A DNA stretch of 20,597 bases from CAZAQS01 sp964486825 (GTDB lineage: Bacteria; Chloroflexota; Anaerolineae; Anaerolineales; UBA4823): contig CAZAQS010000066.1 in the NCBI GenBank assembly GCA_964486825.1, positions 1-20,597 of the forward strand, given 5' to 3'. The notes beneath the pieces were generated by a model. That model saw only the letters and a program-made list of their open reading frames with translations, had not been told where the DNA came from and did not search any database. The stretch's first letter is position 1. Every line of letters begins with the position of its first letter. Of this stretch, positions 6,846-15,872 are shown piece after piece. Both the position numbers and the translations under genes were made by a program.

Positions 6846-7430
6846 ATGCAGGTACTCAAAGATCGAATTCTTAAGGAGGGAAAAAACCTGGGCGGAGGCA
6901 TCCTGAAGGTGGATGGATTCATCAACCACCAGGTGGATCCCCGGTTGATGCAGGCTTGCGGGCAGGAACTGGCGCGCCGCTTCAGAGATGTTGGCGCGAC
7001 GAAGGTGCTGACAGCCGAGATTTCGGGTATCGCTCCTGCATTGACCACGGCTCTAGAGTTAGGGCTGCCAGTTGTGTACGCCCGCAAGCACAAGCCGATC
7101 ACCATGCCGGACCAGGTCTTCCTGACCCTGAGTCCCTCCCATACAAAAGGGCGCATGGTTGAATTGATCGTTTCCCCGGAGTACCTGGCAGGTGGTGAAA
7201 AGATCTTGATCATTGACGACTTTTTGGCTAGCGGCGCCACGATCCTGGGACTGGTCAGGCTGGCCCAAACGGCAGGAGCAGTCATTGTGGGGATCGGGGC
7301 TCTGGTTGAAAAGACCTTCGAGGGTGGGCGGGATTTGCTGTCTCCGTTGGGCGTCCCTGTAGAATCCCTTGCCCGCATTTCTTCCATGGAGGGGGATCAG
7401 ATTATATTTGTAGATGGCAATAGCCGGTAG
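6846..7430 (+). CDS. xpt: Xanthine phosphoribosyltransferase
   Basis: Xpt transfers the phosphoribosyl group of PRPP to xanthine, giving XMP, in purine salvage in the cytoplasm. The 194-residue product begins MQVLKDRILKEGKNLGGGIL, characteristic of the Xpt family rather than of other purine PRTases, and carries the PRPP-binding loop ILIIDDFLASGAT at 120-132. Length is that of the family. The ATG at 6846 is fixed by an AGGAGGAG binding site ending 2 bases upstream; the open frame extends 62 codons further but that part has no binding site and overlaps the terminator. guaA follows after 18 bases, so the XMP made here is passed to the enzyme that aminates it to GMP. Confidence 0.96.
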   Translation: MQVLKDRILKEGKNLGGGILKVDGFINHQVDPRLMQACGQELARRFRDVGATKVLTAEISGIAPALTTALELGLPVVYARKHKPITMPDQVFLTLSPSHTKGRMVELIVSPEYLAGGEKILIIDDFLASGATILGLVRLAQTAGAVIVGIGALVEKTFEGGRDLLSPLGVPVESLARISSMEGDQIIFVDGNSR

Positions 7431-7448
7431 CCGAAAGCGCGAAAACAA

Positions 7449-9029
7449 ATGGATACCATTGTAATTTTAGATTTCGGGTCTCAATATGCCCAGCTTATAG
7501 CACGCACGGTCAGGGAAGTAAGCGTATATTGTGAGCTTTACCCCTGGGATACGGACCCGCAGCAGGTAATGCACCTTAATCCAAAGGGCTTTATCCTCTC
7601 CGGAGGTCCAGCATCTGTTTACGACCCTGGCGCGCCTCAAATTCCGGCTTATGTATTAAAATCCGCTTTACCCATTCTGGGTATCTGCTACGGCATGCAA
7701 GCATTAACACATGCGTTGGGAGGCCGGGTGGCCTCATCCCGGGATAAGGAATATGGGCTGGCCCAGCTCCGAACGGCCTATCCCAACCCGCTTTTACCGC
7801 CTGGAGAGCAGCGTGTGTGGATGTCGCATGGAGATCGAATCGAACAGCCCCCTGCGGGGTTTTTACCTTTAGCAGAAACAGCTAACTCACCCATTGCAGC
7901 CATGGGCGACCTGGAGCGGAGTTATTACGGCGTGCAGTTCCACCCCGAGGTGCGCCATACTCCGCAAGGGAAGGAGATATTACGGCGCTTCGTCGTAGGA
8001 ATCTGCCAGGCCAGGCCGGACTGGACGCCCGAATCGATCATACTGGAGGGGGTAAAGCGAATACAGCAACAGGTTGGAGGAGAGCGAGTTCTGTCAGCAA
8101 TAAGCGGGGGAGTTGATTCTAGCGTAGCGACAGCGCTGGTACACCGGGCCGTTGGTGACCAATTGGTGGCAATTTTCGTCGATAACGGGTTGATGCGCCA
8201 GGGAGAAGTGGCTCAAGTGGTGGAAGTATTCCGGCGTAACCTGGGCGTGGAACTTATTGCCGTAAATTCCGTATATAATTTCATGGAAGCATTGCGTGGT
8301 GTGGAAGAGCCTGAAAGCAAGCGTAAGGTAATTGGCGAACTCTTCATTCGTACATTCGAGGAGCAGGCCCGCCAATTAAGCAGCTCTCAAGCCAATGAAG
8401 GTTCCATCCCCCGCTTCCTCGTGCAGGGTACCATCTATCCGGATGTGGTGGAGTCAAGCGCACCGGACCGGTCTAAGGCAGCCCGCATTAAAACACACCA
8501 TAACGTGGGAGGCCTGCCCGAGGACATGCACTTTCAATTGGTTGAACCACTGCGTTATTTGTTCAAGGATGAGGTCCGGGCAGTAGGTGAAGCGTTAGGC
8601 TTGCCTCCTGAATTAGTGTGGCGCCAACCTTTCCCCGGGCCAGGTCTGGCAGTCCGCTGCCTGGGAGAGGTCAATAGCCAGCGCCTGGAACGACTGCGTG
8701 CCGCGGATGCAATTCTGACAGAAGAGCTGGCTGAAGCCGGCCTGCTCCATATGCGCCAGGAGGATGGCCTCGAAGGCGGGACAGCCCAGGCCTTTGCGGT
8801 CCTCCTACCCGTCCGATCGGTAGGTGTGATGGGAGACCAGCGCACCTATGAAGAGACCATCGTGCTGCGTGCAGTGACAACGGAAGACTTTATGACTGCA
8901 GACTGGGCTCGCCTGCCTCACGATTTGCTGGCCCGCATTTCCAACCGTATCGTAAACGAGGTAGCAGGTGTAAACCGCGTCGTATATGACATTACCAGCA
9001 AACCTCCCGCCACCATTGAGTGGGAGTGA
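7449..9029 (+). CDS. guaA: GMP synthase (glutamine-hydrolysing)
   Basis: GuaA converts XMP to GMP using ATP and ammonia released from glutamine. The 526-residue product has the class I glutamine amidotransferase domain with catalytic Cys80 (GICYGMQ), His165 and Glu167 (FHPEV), the ATP-pyrophosphatase P-loop SGGVDSS at 219-225, and the C-terminal dimerisation domain with PFPGPGLAVR. All catalytic residues are present and length is normal. The ATG is 18 bases after the xpt stop and has no clear Shine-Dalgarno sequence, which suggests translation depends on ribosomes finishing xpt. The pair forms a two-step salvage route, xanthine to XMP to GMP. Confidence 0.99.
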   Translation: MDTIVILDFGSQYAQLIARTVREVSVYCELYPWDTDPQQVMHLNPKGFILSGGPASVYDPGAPQIPAYVLKSALPILGICYGMQALTHALGGRVASSRDKEYGLAQLRTAYPNPLLPPGEQRVWMSHGDRIEQPPAGFLPLAETANSPIAAMGDLERSYYGVQFHPEVRHTPQGKEILRRFVVGICQARPDWTPESIILEGVKRIQQQVGGERVLSAISGGVDSSVATALVHRAVGDQLVAIFVDNGLMRQGEVAQVVEVFRRNLGVELIAVNSVYNFMEALRGVEEPESKRKVIGELFIRTFEEQARQLSSSQANEGSIPRFLVQGTIYPDVVESSAPDRSKAARIKTHHNVGGLPEDMHFQLVEPLRYLFKDEVRAVGEALGLPPELVWRQPFPGPGLAVRCLGEVNSQRLERLRAADAILTEELAEAGLLHMRQEDGLEGGTAQAFAVLLPVRSVGVMGDQRTYEETIVLRAVTTEDFMTADWARLPHDLLARISNRIVNEVAGVNRVVYDITSKPPATIEWE

Positions 9030-9071
9030 GCGACCATTTCGGGACAGAAGGTAATAAAAGGAGTATACATC

Positions 9072-10010
9072 ATGGATTTTGGAGCAGTTCTTTCTCGAGC
9101 CTGGCAGATCATCCGCAAGCACAAGGCTCTTTGGATTTTTGGCATCCTCGCTGGTTGTACGGGCGTCGCTTCTTCTGGTGGAAGCAACACAGGCGTCCGC
9201 TTCAGTGGCCAGGACGTGCCTGGCCAGTTCGAGCCATTCCTACGCCAGTTCGAGAGGATTCCCAACTGGCAGATCACAACCCTGGTTTTAATTATTATAC
9301 TTATTGTGATTGCTCTTGTACTCCTGGCGATTATTTTGGGTACGGTAGGGCGCATCGGCTTGATCAGGGGTACATTACTGGCTGAACAGGGTACCGAAAG
9401 GCTTCCTTTCGGATTTCTATTCTCCGATAGTTTAGGGTACTTCTGGCGGGTTTTGCTTTTCAATCTGGTGGGGGGAATCTTGCTAGGTATTGTCTTCCTC
9501 ATTGTAGGTTTACCCCTCTTGATTCTCACCTGCGGGACTGCTTTATTGTGCTTGTTCCCCCTGTTTTGGTTCTTTCAATTGGTCATCGAACAGACCAATA
9601 TTGCCATCGTTGTGGAAAATACCGGCATCAGAGACGGTTTGCAGCGTGGTTGGGAGGTAGTAACGAAAAACCTGGGTCCTATGATCGTCATGGCTTTGAT
9701 CTTGTACCTGGGCGTTAGCTTGATCGGCGGCTTCATCATCGGTCTGCCCATTGCGCTGGTTGTTGTGCCTGCGGTAGCAGGGGTGGTTTGGGGTGGCCTG
9801 GATCCTTCTGGGTTTCCACGCTTCGTTGGTCCTGGCATTTTGATCGCCGGCCTGTGCCTGGTAGCTTACCTGCCTGTCCTCTTGGTGTTGAGCGGCATCT
9901 TGCGAGCCTATATCTCTTCAGCATGGACGCTCACCTACATGCGTTTGACCCGCCGTCCAGCTCCATCCATACCCGAAACACCAATGGATCCTATTCCACC
10001 CGCCGTATAA
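9072..10010 (+). CDS. Polytopic membrane protein of unknown function
   Basis: The 312-residue product is strongly hydrophobic. Probable membrane segments lie near residues 18-33, 68-93, 125-150, 152-178, 203-226, 227-243 and 255-280, so about six or seven. The stretch around residues 178-200 (AIVVENTGIRDGLQRGWEVV) resembles the cytoplasmic loop of DUF4013-like and glycerophosphodiester-phosphodiesterase-associated membrane domains, where a similar 'x-G-x-x-D-G-L-x-R-G' motif recurs; this comparison is from memory. The ATG has a good AAGGAG site 8 bases upstream. It follows guaA by 42 bases with no terminator in between, so it may be cotranscribed, but nothing in the sequence ties it to purine metabolism. 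The tail after residue 294 is Pro-rich. Confidence 0.88.
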   Translation: MDFGAVLSRAWQIIRKHKALWIFGILAGCTGVASSGGSNTGVRFSGQDVPGQFEPFLRQFERIPNWQITTLVLIIILIVIALVLLAIILGTVGRIGLIRGTLLAEQGTERLPFGFLFSDSLGYFWRVLLFNLVGGILLGIVFLIVGLPLLILTCGTALLCLFPLFWFFQLVIEQTNIAIVVENTGIRDGLQRGWEVVTKNLGPMIVMALILYLGVSLIGGFIIGLPIALVVVPAVAGVVWGGLDPSGFPRFVGPGILIAGLCLVAYLPVLLVLSGILRAYISSAWTLTYMRLTRRPAPSIPETPMDPIPPAV

Positions 10011-10030
10011 GCCAGATCCATGGTATATCA

Positions 10031-10059
10031 GCAGGGGCAGGTCAATGTCCTGCCCCTGC
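10031..10059 (+). terminator. Strong GC-rich hairpin, probable terminator without U-tract
   Basis: GCAGGGGCAG (10031-10040) pairs perfectly with CTGCCCCTGC (10050-10059), and one more G-C pair closes the loop. It lies 20 bases after the membrane-protein stop and 57 bases before the next start. No T-run follows, so it may act as a pause or RNA-stabilising element instead. Confidence 0.5.
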
Positions 10060-10103
10060 ACCAATGCCCAGGAAATACCAGGGCCTTTAGGCACAGCTTG
10101 TGT

Positions 10104-10109
10104 TAAAAT
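10104..10109 (+). promoter_or_regulatory. -10 box 7 bases before the ATG (leaderless start)
   Basis: TAAAAT lies 7 bases upstream of the ATG at 10117 and no Shine-Dalgarno sequence is present. A transcript initiated here would start at or next to the start codon. Confidence 0.5.
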
Positions 10110-10116
10110 TCCGTTC

Positions 10117-12096
10117 ATGGCTAAACACCTTCATTGGGTGAGCCCAGGACGGATTTTTCCCTGGCTGATTTTCCTGCTGATCCTCTTGTTCGCAGATCGT
10201 ACATTTGCGCAACCAGCCTTCAGCTCGAGCGTTACCTCCCTCCAAATAAATAATTTCCCGCGTATCACGGGTTACCTCGACGTACGAGATGAGTACGGAG
10301 ATTTTGTTCCCAGGCTACAGGTAGAACAGATCGTTGTCGTTGAAAATGGGGTCACCCAGCCGGCTGGAGAACTGCTGCAGCTGAACTCGGGGGTTTTATT
10401 TGCCGCGGTTGTCAACCCGGGTGCATCATTTGCGATCCGTGATGGTCAAGGTTTCTCCCGGTACGACGGGCTCCTCGAAGCTCTAAGCGAGTGGGCAGTA
10501 TCTCAAGATGGGCAAGGTTTAGATCTGAATTTGTTCATTACAAATGGCCCCGAGATCTACCATCTTTCCGATCCCCAAGAATGGATGGCGATCCTGCTGG
10601 GTCACCAGGCTGATTTCCGAAATGCCGAGCCCAATTTGGACGTGCTCGATCGGGCGATCGACATCGTCTCGGGGTCTTCGCCGTTACCCGGGATGGGCAG
10701 AGCGATCTTGTTCATCACCCCACCTTTAGAAGGAGACTACAGCCTCGGCTTGCAGAATCTTGCCTCGAGAGCCCAAGGACAAGGCGTGCGTATCTTCGTT
10801 TGGATGGTTGCCTCACCTGATGCCTTTAGCAGCCGTGCGGCAACACAACTTGTAGAGCTTGCGAGCCTCACAAAGGGCTATTTTTTCGCATACTCTGGAA
10901 CTGAACCTATTCCCAACCTGCAGGGCTATCTCGAACCTCTCAACTCGGTGTACCAGTTCAGTTATGAGTCTCGAATTGTCGAAGGTGGTACTCATGAACT
11001 GTACCTGGATATATATTCTCAAAGGGTCTGGCGGGATGGTATTTTTACTGCCAAAGACCTGTTGGCCTCCACCGCCTCCTATTCGTTTGACCTGGATATC
11101 CGGCCTCCCACACCTGTATTCATATCTCCTCCCTCATCTATCGAGCGTATCGATGGACAACCCGGCGCCTCCGATCCGCTTGAGCTTTCCCCGGGCGAAC
11201 ACATCCTGAATATCCTGATTGAATTCCCCGACCGGATGCCGCGCGCCTTAGCTGCTACGACCCTATATGTGGACGGTTTTCCGGTCGCCCAAAATACCGT
11301 GCCTCCTTTCGATAGTTTCCGCTGGAATTTAATGGGCTATATTGAAAATTCCGAGCCAGTATTGAGGGTGGAAGCGGTCGATAGCCTGGGTTTGAAGGGC
11401 GCAAGCATCGATACTCCAATCCGCATCACGGTTACCCGCCAACCTCGCACCCTACGTTCTATCCTATCCAATCATGTGCCGCTTGTAGCTGGTGTGATTG
11501 TGGTCTTATCCGGTGCCGTGCTCTTCCTTGTTTTGATCTTAGGTGGAGGGCTCAGGCCAAGTGTTTTTGGTTTTGGTAAGGGTAGGCCCGGGAAAGGCTC
11601 TCGAGAGAATAGCCTCTCCAACAAACGCTCCGATCCATTAACTCAACCGGTGGCCGTACGAGAAGAACATTCGGGCCGCCGTCTACCCGGTTGGATGAAT
11701 CCTTTACATTGGTCGGGACGTACCATTCCGCATAAAGCGCACGCCTACCTGACCTGCCTGTCTGAGAAAGATCGGGAGAAGATGATTGCTCCCCTTCCTG
11801 TAGCGGCAGAAGATCTCAGTTTTGGTAAAGATCCGCAGCAGTGTACGATCATTCTGGATGAGGCTTCTATCGAAGCTTTGCATGCCTGTTTGAAGCGAGA
11901 AGGCGATTCCTATCGCATCAAGGATATGGACTCGACAGCCGGCACATGGGTGAACTATACGCCGGTCTCTGGAGAGGGGACGCTCTTGGAACATGGCGAT
12001 CTCGTCCATATCGGGAGGATGGGATTCCGCTTCACCCTGCGTACCCCGTCCAAACAGGCCAGGCCTGTCATCACCCCGCAGGAACCACCCGAATGA
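10117..12096 (+). CDS. Membrane protein with extracytoplasmic vWA-like region and cytoplasmic degenerate FHA domain
   Basis: The 659-residue product begins with a signal peptide (cleavage near TFA-QP, residues 31-32). Residues about 40-320 look like a vWA fold outside the cell, but the metal site normally DxSxS reads NPGAS at 100-104, so metal binding is doubtful. An Ig-like stretch follows to about 440, one membrane helix at about 453-478, a basic linker, and an FHA-like domain at about 565-645 facing the cytoplasm. FHA domains bind phosphothreonine; here the usual contacts are replaced: GR by GK (571), SRxHA by EALHA (586-590) and TNG by TAG (607-609). The start at 10117 is preferred to an upstream in-frame ATG because it begins the signal peptide and follows a -10 box. 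The stop overlaps the PP2C start (ATGA), so the two products are probably made together. Confidence 0.85.
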   Translation: MAKHLHWVSPGRIFPWLIFLLILLFADRTFAQPAFSSSVTSLQINNFPRITGYLDVRDEYGDFVPRLQVEQIVVVENGVTQPAGELLQLNSGVLFAAVVNPGASFAIRDGQGFSRYDGLLEALSEWAVSQDGQGLDLNLFITNGPEIYHLSDPQEWMAILLGHQADFRNAEPNLDVLDRAIDIVSGSSPLPGMGRAILFITPPLEGDYSLGLQNLASRAQGQGVRIFVWMVASPDAFSSRAATQLVELASLTKGYFFAYSGTEPIPNLQGYLEPLNSVYQFSYESRIVEGGTHELYLDIYSQRVWRDGIFTAKDLLASTASYSFDLDIRPPTPVFISPPSSIERIDGQPGASDPLELSPGEHILNILIEFPDRMPRALAATTLYVDGFPVAQNTVPPFDSFRWNLMGYIENSEPVLRVEAVDSLGLKGASIDTPIRITVTRQPRTLRSILSNHVPLVAGVIVVLSGAVLFLVLILGGGLRPSVFGFGKGRPGKGSRENSLSNKRSDPLTQPVAVREEHSGRRLPGWMNPLHWSGRTIPHKAHAYLTCLSEKDREKMIAPLPVAAEDLSFGKDPQQCTIILDEASIEALHACLKREGDSYRIKDMDSTAGTWVNYTPVSGEGTLLEHGDLVHIGRMGFRFTLRTPSKQARPVITPQEPPE

Positions 12097-13319
12097 TCCC
12101 TTCCGAGCGTACTCACCTGCAAGCCGTCGCCGCCACTCACCCCGGAATGAAGGGTAAGAAGAATGAGGATCGTTACGGGGTATCTGCCCACGTAATCGGT
12201 TATGAGAATCCGGTCCCTTCAACTTTAGCCATCGTCTCTGATGGCATTGGCGGGCATCGCGCCGGAGAAGTAGCCGCAGAAATGGCTGTAGAAATTATTA
12301 GCCGTACGATCTCGGAGAGCGACGCTTCCCAGCCCCAGGAAGCGCTGAAAGAGGCTGTCATTGCAGCCAGCCAGGCCATTCGCGCCCAGGCTGACTCGGA
12401 CCGGTCGAAACAAGGCATGGGGGCCACTTGCGCTTGCGCCTGGATAATCGGCGATAGGTTATACGTTACCTACGTGGGTGATTCTCGAATTTACCTGGTC
12501 CGCCAGGAGACGATCCACCAGCTTAGTACAGATCATACCTGGATTCAAGAGGCCATCGATATAGGATTGATGACCCCTTCTGAAGCTGAAGGACATCCCA
12601 ACCGGCATGTGATCCGGCGTTTCCTGGGGTCTGAGACTCCGCCTGAGGTAGATATGCGCTTGCGCCTGGATCCAGATGATGAGGATGAGCAGGCTGAAGC
12701 GCGCCAGGGCATGTCTCTCCAACCAGGGGATTGCTTGCTACTGTGCACAGACGGTTTGACGGACCTGGTGGAGGATTGGGAAATCCTGGCCAGGCTGAAG
12801 CATCCGGTCATGGAGGAAGCTCTGCAGGGTTTGATCGACCTTGCCAACCGCCGCGGTGGTCACGACAATATCACCATGGTTGCCTTGCTAATGCCGGAAC
12901 AATTCCCCTCCCAAATTGTTCCCCCATTGATGGGTGAGACCATTCCAGTACAAATGAATGTTCCTCGGAAGAGGATTTTCTCCACACGAGCGGTATTGTT
13001 CTCCTGCCTGGGCGTTGTATCCCTGCTCCTGATGGGAGTATTGGCTGCCACCACATTCGGTTTGTTATCTCTCCAGGCTGACCCTACTGCTACGCCCACC
13101 CCCACCCAAACCGTTTCGACTACAACACCCACATCCCTTCAAGCCACACAGGTTGCTACCAATACCAATGAAGCGCTCCCGGTCCCCGCAACCAGGACCG
13201 CGCCGGTACAGCCGCGGGCAACTTATACTGCCTGGCCGACTTCTACCCCTCTAATCCTACCCATTGTGCCATTGAATACACCTGTACCCACGCTTCCCAT
13301 TACTCCAACCAGTCCTTGA
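12093..13319 (+). CDS. Membrane-anchored PP2C-type Ser/Thr protein phosphatase
   Basis: The 408-residue product has a complete PPM/PP2C catalytic domain at about 10-267: NEDR with Asp26, SDGIGG with Asp50-Gly51, GMGAT near 110, YVGDSR near 128-132, CTDGLTD with Asp220, and GHDNIT with Asp258. These are the metal-binding residues of a Mn/Mg-dependent phosphatase that removes phosphate from Ser or Thr. A single membrane helix at about 299-325 places the catalytic domain in the cytoplasm and an 80-residue Thr/Pro-rich tail outside. The ATG overlaps the stop of the FHA-like gene (ATGA), the usual sign of translational coupling. No Ser/Thr kinase gene lies in the window. The stop lies 18 bases from that of the convergent pseudophosphatase-like gene. 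Confidence 0.95.
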   Translation: MIPSERTHLQAVAATHPGMKGKKNEDRYGVSAHVIGYENPVPSTLAIVSDGIGGHRAGEVAAEMAVEIISRTISESDASQPQEALKEAVIAASQAIRAQADSDRSKQGMGATCACAWIIGDRLYVTYVGDSRIYLVRQETIHQLSTDHTWIQEAIDIGLMTPSEAEGHPNRHVIRRFLGSETPPEVDMRLRLDPDDEDEQAEARQGMSLQPGDCLLLCTDGLTDLVEDWEILARLKHPVMEEALQGLIDLANRRGGHDNITMVALLMPEQFPSQIVPPLMGETIPVQMNVPRKRIFSTRAVLFSCLGVVSLLLMGVLAATTFGLLSLQADPTATPTPTQTVSTTTPTSLQATQVATNTNEALPVPATRTAPVQPRATYTAWPTSTPLILPIVPLNTPVPTLPITPTSP

Positions 13320-13337
13320 GCTGGTACGTATGCTCGA

Positions 13338-15845
13338 TCAGGGCAATTCGGAATAATAAACCCGGTTGCCGGTGGCGATGAAAATCGTACGGTTGGGGCT
13401 GATGGTGAAAGCGGTCGCCTCCCCCTGTCCCAGGTCCGTTAGAGAACGAAACTGGCGTTGGAATGTCAGGCGCAGGCTAAAGTGATAAATGGCCTGGTTG
13501 ACGGGATCCAGCAGGTATACAGAGGGGTCGGGAGGTTGCGTGTACAAAATTTGAGCGAAGGGGGCGTCATGGATGATGGGTCCATTTTGCCGCCCGGTCC
13601 TGGAATCATAAAATATGGTTGGGTCCTGGCAGCGGGTCGGAGATTCTTGTAGGCCACTGAAGGTGCAGGTAGTGATATGACCGTCGGAATGCAGTAAGTA
13701 TAGATCGTTGCGATTGACTGCCAGGTCGACCACATCGGGCATAAAGGGGACCTGGGAGCCGAAGAACAGGCGAGGCTCCCGGCTCAGATCGATGTTTCGG
13801 TAGATCCAAACTGCGTTTGCTGGTGGATCGAGGACGTACAGGTCGCCCGAATCATACGTGAAAGCCAGCGGTCCTCCCCAATTCGTTTGTGGAGGAGCCG
13901 GAGAGTTCGCTACCGGTAAACTACCAGGGATGCAGTACAGCAAATTAGCGTTTGCATCCATCGCCAGTACCGTTGCCTTCAGGTTATTCCCTTTAGGGAG
14001 AGGGGATATATCGATGATCGGGCCAATGGTGGGGCTGCCGGTGCACATAAAATCTGGGTCTCGCTCGTACCCACGTCCAGTCAGAATCGCCCGGGTTACG
14101 GTTCCATTTGAAGAGTCCAGGAGATACAGGTCCGAATCCGTTGCGATCATTCTGGTAATATGGGCAGTTGGCCCCATTCCACCAGTGATGGCCGGTTTGA
14201 AATCGAGGCGCTCGATATGGTCCATGCCATCTAGTGCCTGGCGGGCATGGGCGCGTAAGAGCTCAGAATCGGCAGTTACGAGAAAGCTTTCGGCCTGGTT
14301 CAGGAAATGCAGGCTGATTTCCCAGTCGGTGCGTACTTCGACAGGATCTGATTTTGAGTTGGCCTGTTGGGCGGCAGCCAGGGCTTGCTCGTAGAAAACC
14401 TGGTATTGCGCGCTGCGACCGCGTTGGAAGTACATCATGCCACCCGTGGTAGCAACGACCACAGCTACCGCCACTGCCACGAAAACCATCGTGGAGGCAG
14501 GTATGGTGAATAGGCTCTCATCAGGTAGGATCCGCCTGAGTAGCTTGCGTAGAGCCTCGGAAACTCGCAGCCAGATGCGCAGTAAGAATGCTGCCAGGGC
14601 AGGGATGGCTTTCGTGAAGGGCGCTTTATCGGCCTTTGTCTTCTCCGGCCTGGGTTGGTCCAGCTTGACGGCTGCACCGCTGCTGCCTGTGTTTTTTGCC
14701 TTACCCAGCCATCGAGGCTTTACTCGGGGTTTCGCTTGAGCATCCTGTGTTGCTTCAGGCGCCCGCGAATGTATTTCAGGTTCTTTCCCAGGCGTGGTTT
14801 CAATTGCAGGCGCCGAAGCTGGCTCTGCAACCTCAGCTGGGTCGGCGGGGATGGGATCAGCGCCAGGCATCTGGTAGTGCAAGGGGAATGGGGCCTCTTC
14901 CCCTGGTAATTCTGGTTCCTCAGGTTGGGCAGCTTGGCTTGCAATCTCCACCTGCTGTGGCTCTGGCTGTACATCTATTCCTGGAAGGACCGGGGGCGTC
15001 TCGGATAAATCCGCTTCTACGCTTGCCTCAGCCTCGGGAGCAGGATCTGGATCAGGCAGGTTGGGCAGGCCACCCGGAACCGGCTGCACCATGGGAGAAG
15101 CCGGTTTTAGTCTCATCATGCGCAGTTTGCCCGTGCCTCGCAACACCTGGATCAGCACGGCATTCAGCTCATCCCCGGCCTGGCTGATCAAACGCCTGCG
15201 CAGGCTCTCGATGGCTTGCTTCTGCACATTTTGCAAGGCCACTGTGGTCCAGGCTGCTGGCGGCTGGTGGGACAGGATGATCAAATCGTTGTTTTGAAGC
15301 CGGGATTGGAAGAAACGCATCGAGACCGAACGCGTCAGGCCCAGGCCCCTACCGGCTGTTTGGGGATCATGTAGATGCTGTGTATCTTGTGAGGTGACCA
15401 GGATGGCATGCGTTGGCCCGCATTGGCCCAGGGTCAATACATCTTCTCGCAGCACAGCTACTTCTAGCCAGCCTGTCCCCTGCCTGCCGCTGCTTGAGCT
15501 GCGCAGGTTCCTGTCCAGGAGATATTGGTTAAGGGTATCCGCACATTTTCGTTGAGCAGATGTAATCGATCCGGGTGTTTTATAGTATATCTGGGCCAGG
15601 CGAGCCAGCAATTCTTCCTGTTGATGGTCGGTGAGCGGTGCATTCCCTGTTAATGTGAAGTAAAGGATCAGGCGATCCCTTTCTCTCCCACGCGCAGTTT
15701 TTCGAGGGGGTGTAGCCATGTACACCCCCGGAAAGCCCGGCTGGTCTTGTGCATTGGAGCGTGAAAGGGGAAACAGGTTGAGATCTAGGAGCATGGAATC
15801 CTGTTGGTCTATCGACAAAGGGATTTCAGTAGGATCTTCAGGCAT
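13338..15845 (-). CDS. Membrane protein with PP2C-like domain lacking catalytic residues and extracytoplasmic beta-propeller
   Basis: The 835-residue product has four parts. Residues about 55-248 resemble the beta-sandwich of PP2C: VLTLGQCGPTHAILV stands where VGDSRxYLV occurs, LQNNDLIILSHQ where PGDxLLLCTDG occurs, and GDELNAVLIQV where a DNITxVVV strand ends the domain. The aspartates are absent, so catalysis is unlikely. A Pro/Glu/Ala-rich linker (about 250-410), a basic amphipathic stretch, and one membrane helix (about 452-472) follow. Outside are a helical region (480-545) and repeats such as SDLYLLDSSNGTV, GDLYVLDPPANAVW and RNDLYLLHSDG, typical of NHL/YncE-like propellers. I start at ATG 15845; TTG 15851 is possible. 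No Shine-Dalgarno is seen. It converges on the PP2C gene. The pseudophosphatase assignment rests on pattern, not on a search. Confidence 0.82.
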   Translation of the reverse strand: MPEDPTEIPLSIDQQDSMLLDLNLFPLSRSNAQDQPGFPGVYMATPPRKTARGRERDRLILYFTLTGNAPLTDHQQEELLARLAQIYYKTPGSITSAQRKCADTLNQYLLDRNLRSSSSGRQGTGWLEVAVLREDVLTLGQCGPTHAILVTSQDTQHLHDPQTAGRGLGLTRSVSMRFFQSRLQNNDLIILSHQPPAAWTTVALQNVQKQAIESLRRRLISQAGDELNAVLIQVLRGTGKLRMMRLKPASPMVQPVPGGLPNLPDPDPAPEAEASVEADLSETPPVLPGIDVQPEPQQVEIASQAAQPEEPELPGEEAPFPLHYQMPGADPIPADPAEVAEPASAPAIETTPGKEPEIHSRAPEATQDAQAKPRVKPRWLGKAKNTGSSGAAVKLDQPRPEKTKADKAPFTKAIPALAAFLLRIWLRVSEALRKLLRRILPDESLFTIPASTMVFVAVAVAVVVATTGGMMYFQRGRSAQYQVFYEQALAAAQQANSKSDPVEVRTDWEISLHFLNQAESFLVTADSELLRAHARQALDGMDHIERLDFKPAITGGMGPTAHITRMIATDSDLYLLDSSNGTVTRAILTGRGYERDPDFMCTGSPTIGPIIDISPLPKGNNLKATVLAMDANANLLYCIPGSLPVANSPAPPQTNWGGPLAFTYDSGDLYVLDPPANAVWIYRNIDLSREPRLFFGSQVPFMPDVVDLAVNRNDLYLLHSDGHITTCTFSGLQESPTRCQDPTIFYDSRTGRQNGPIIHDAPFAQILYTQPPDPSVYLLDPVNQAIYHFSLRLTFQRQFRSLTDLGQGEATAFTISPNRTIFIATGNRVYYSELP

Positions 15846-15872
15846 CGTCAAAGGTTATTGATCATAGCTGAC

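Noticed and set aside
8094..8375. 93-codon minus-strand ORF inside guaA
   Set aside because: Shadow of a highly conserved gene, no domain, no promoter or binding site.
13858..14394. 178-codon plus-strand ORF inside the propeller protein gene
   Set aside because: It is antisense to the well-supported 835-residue protein, and its sequence shows no domain.
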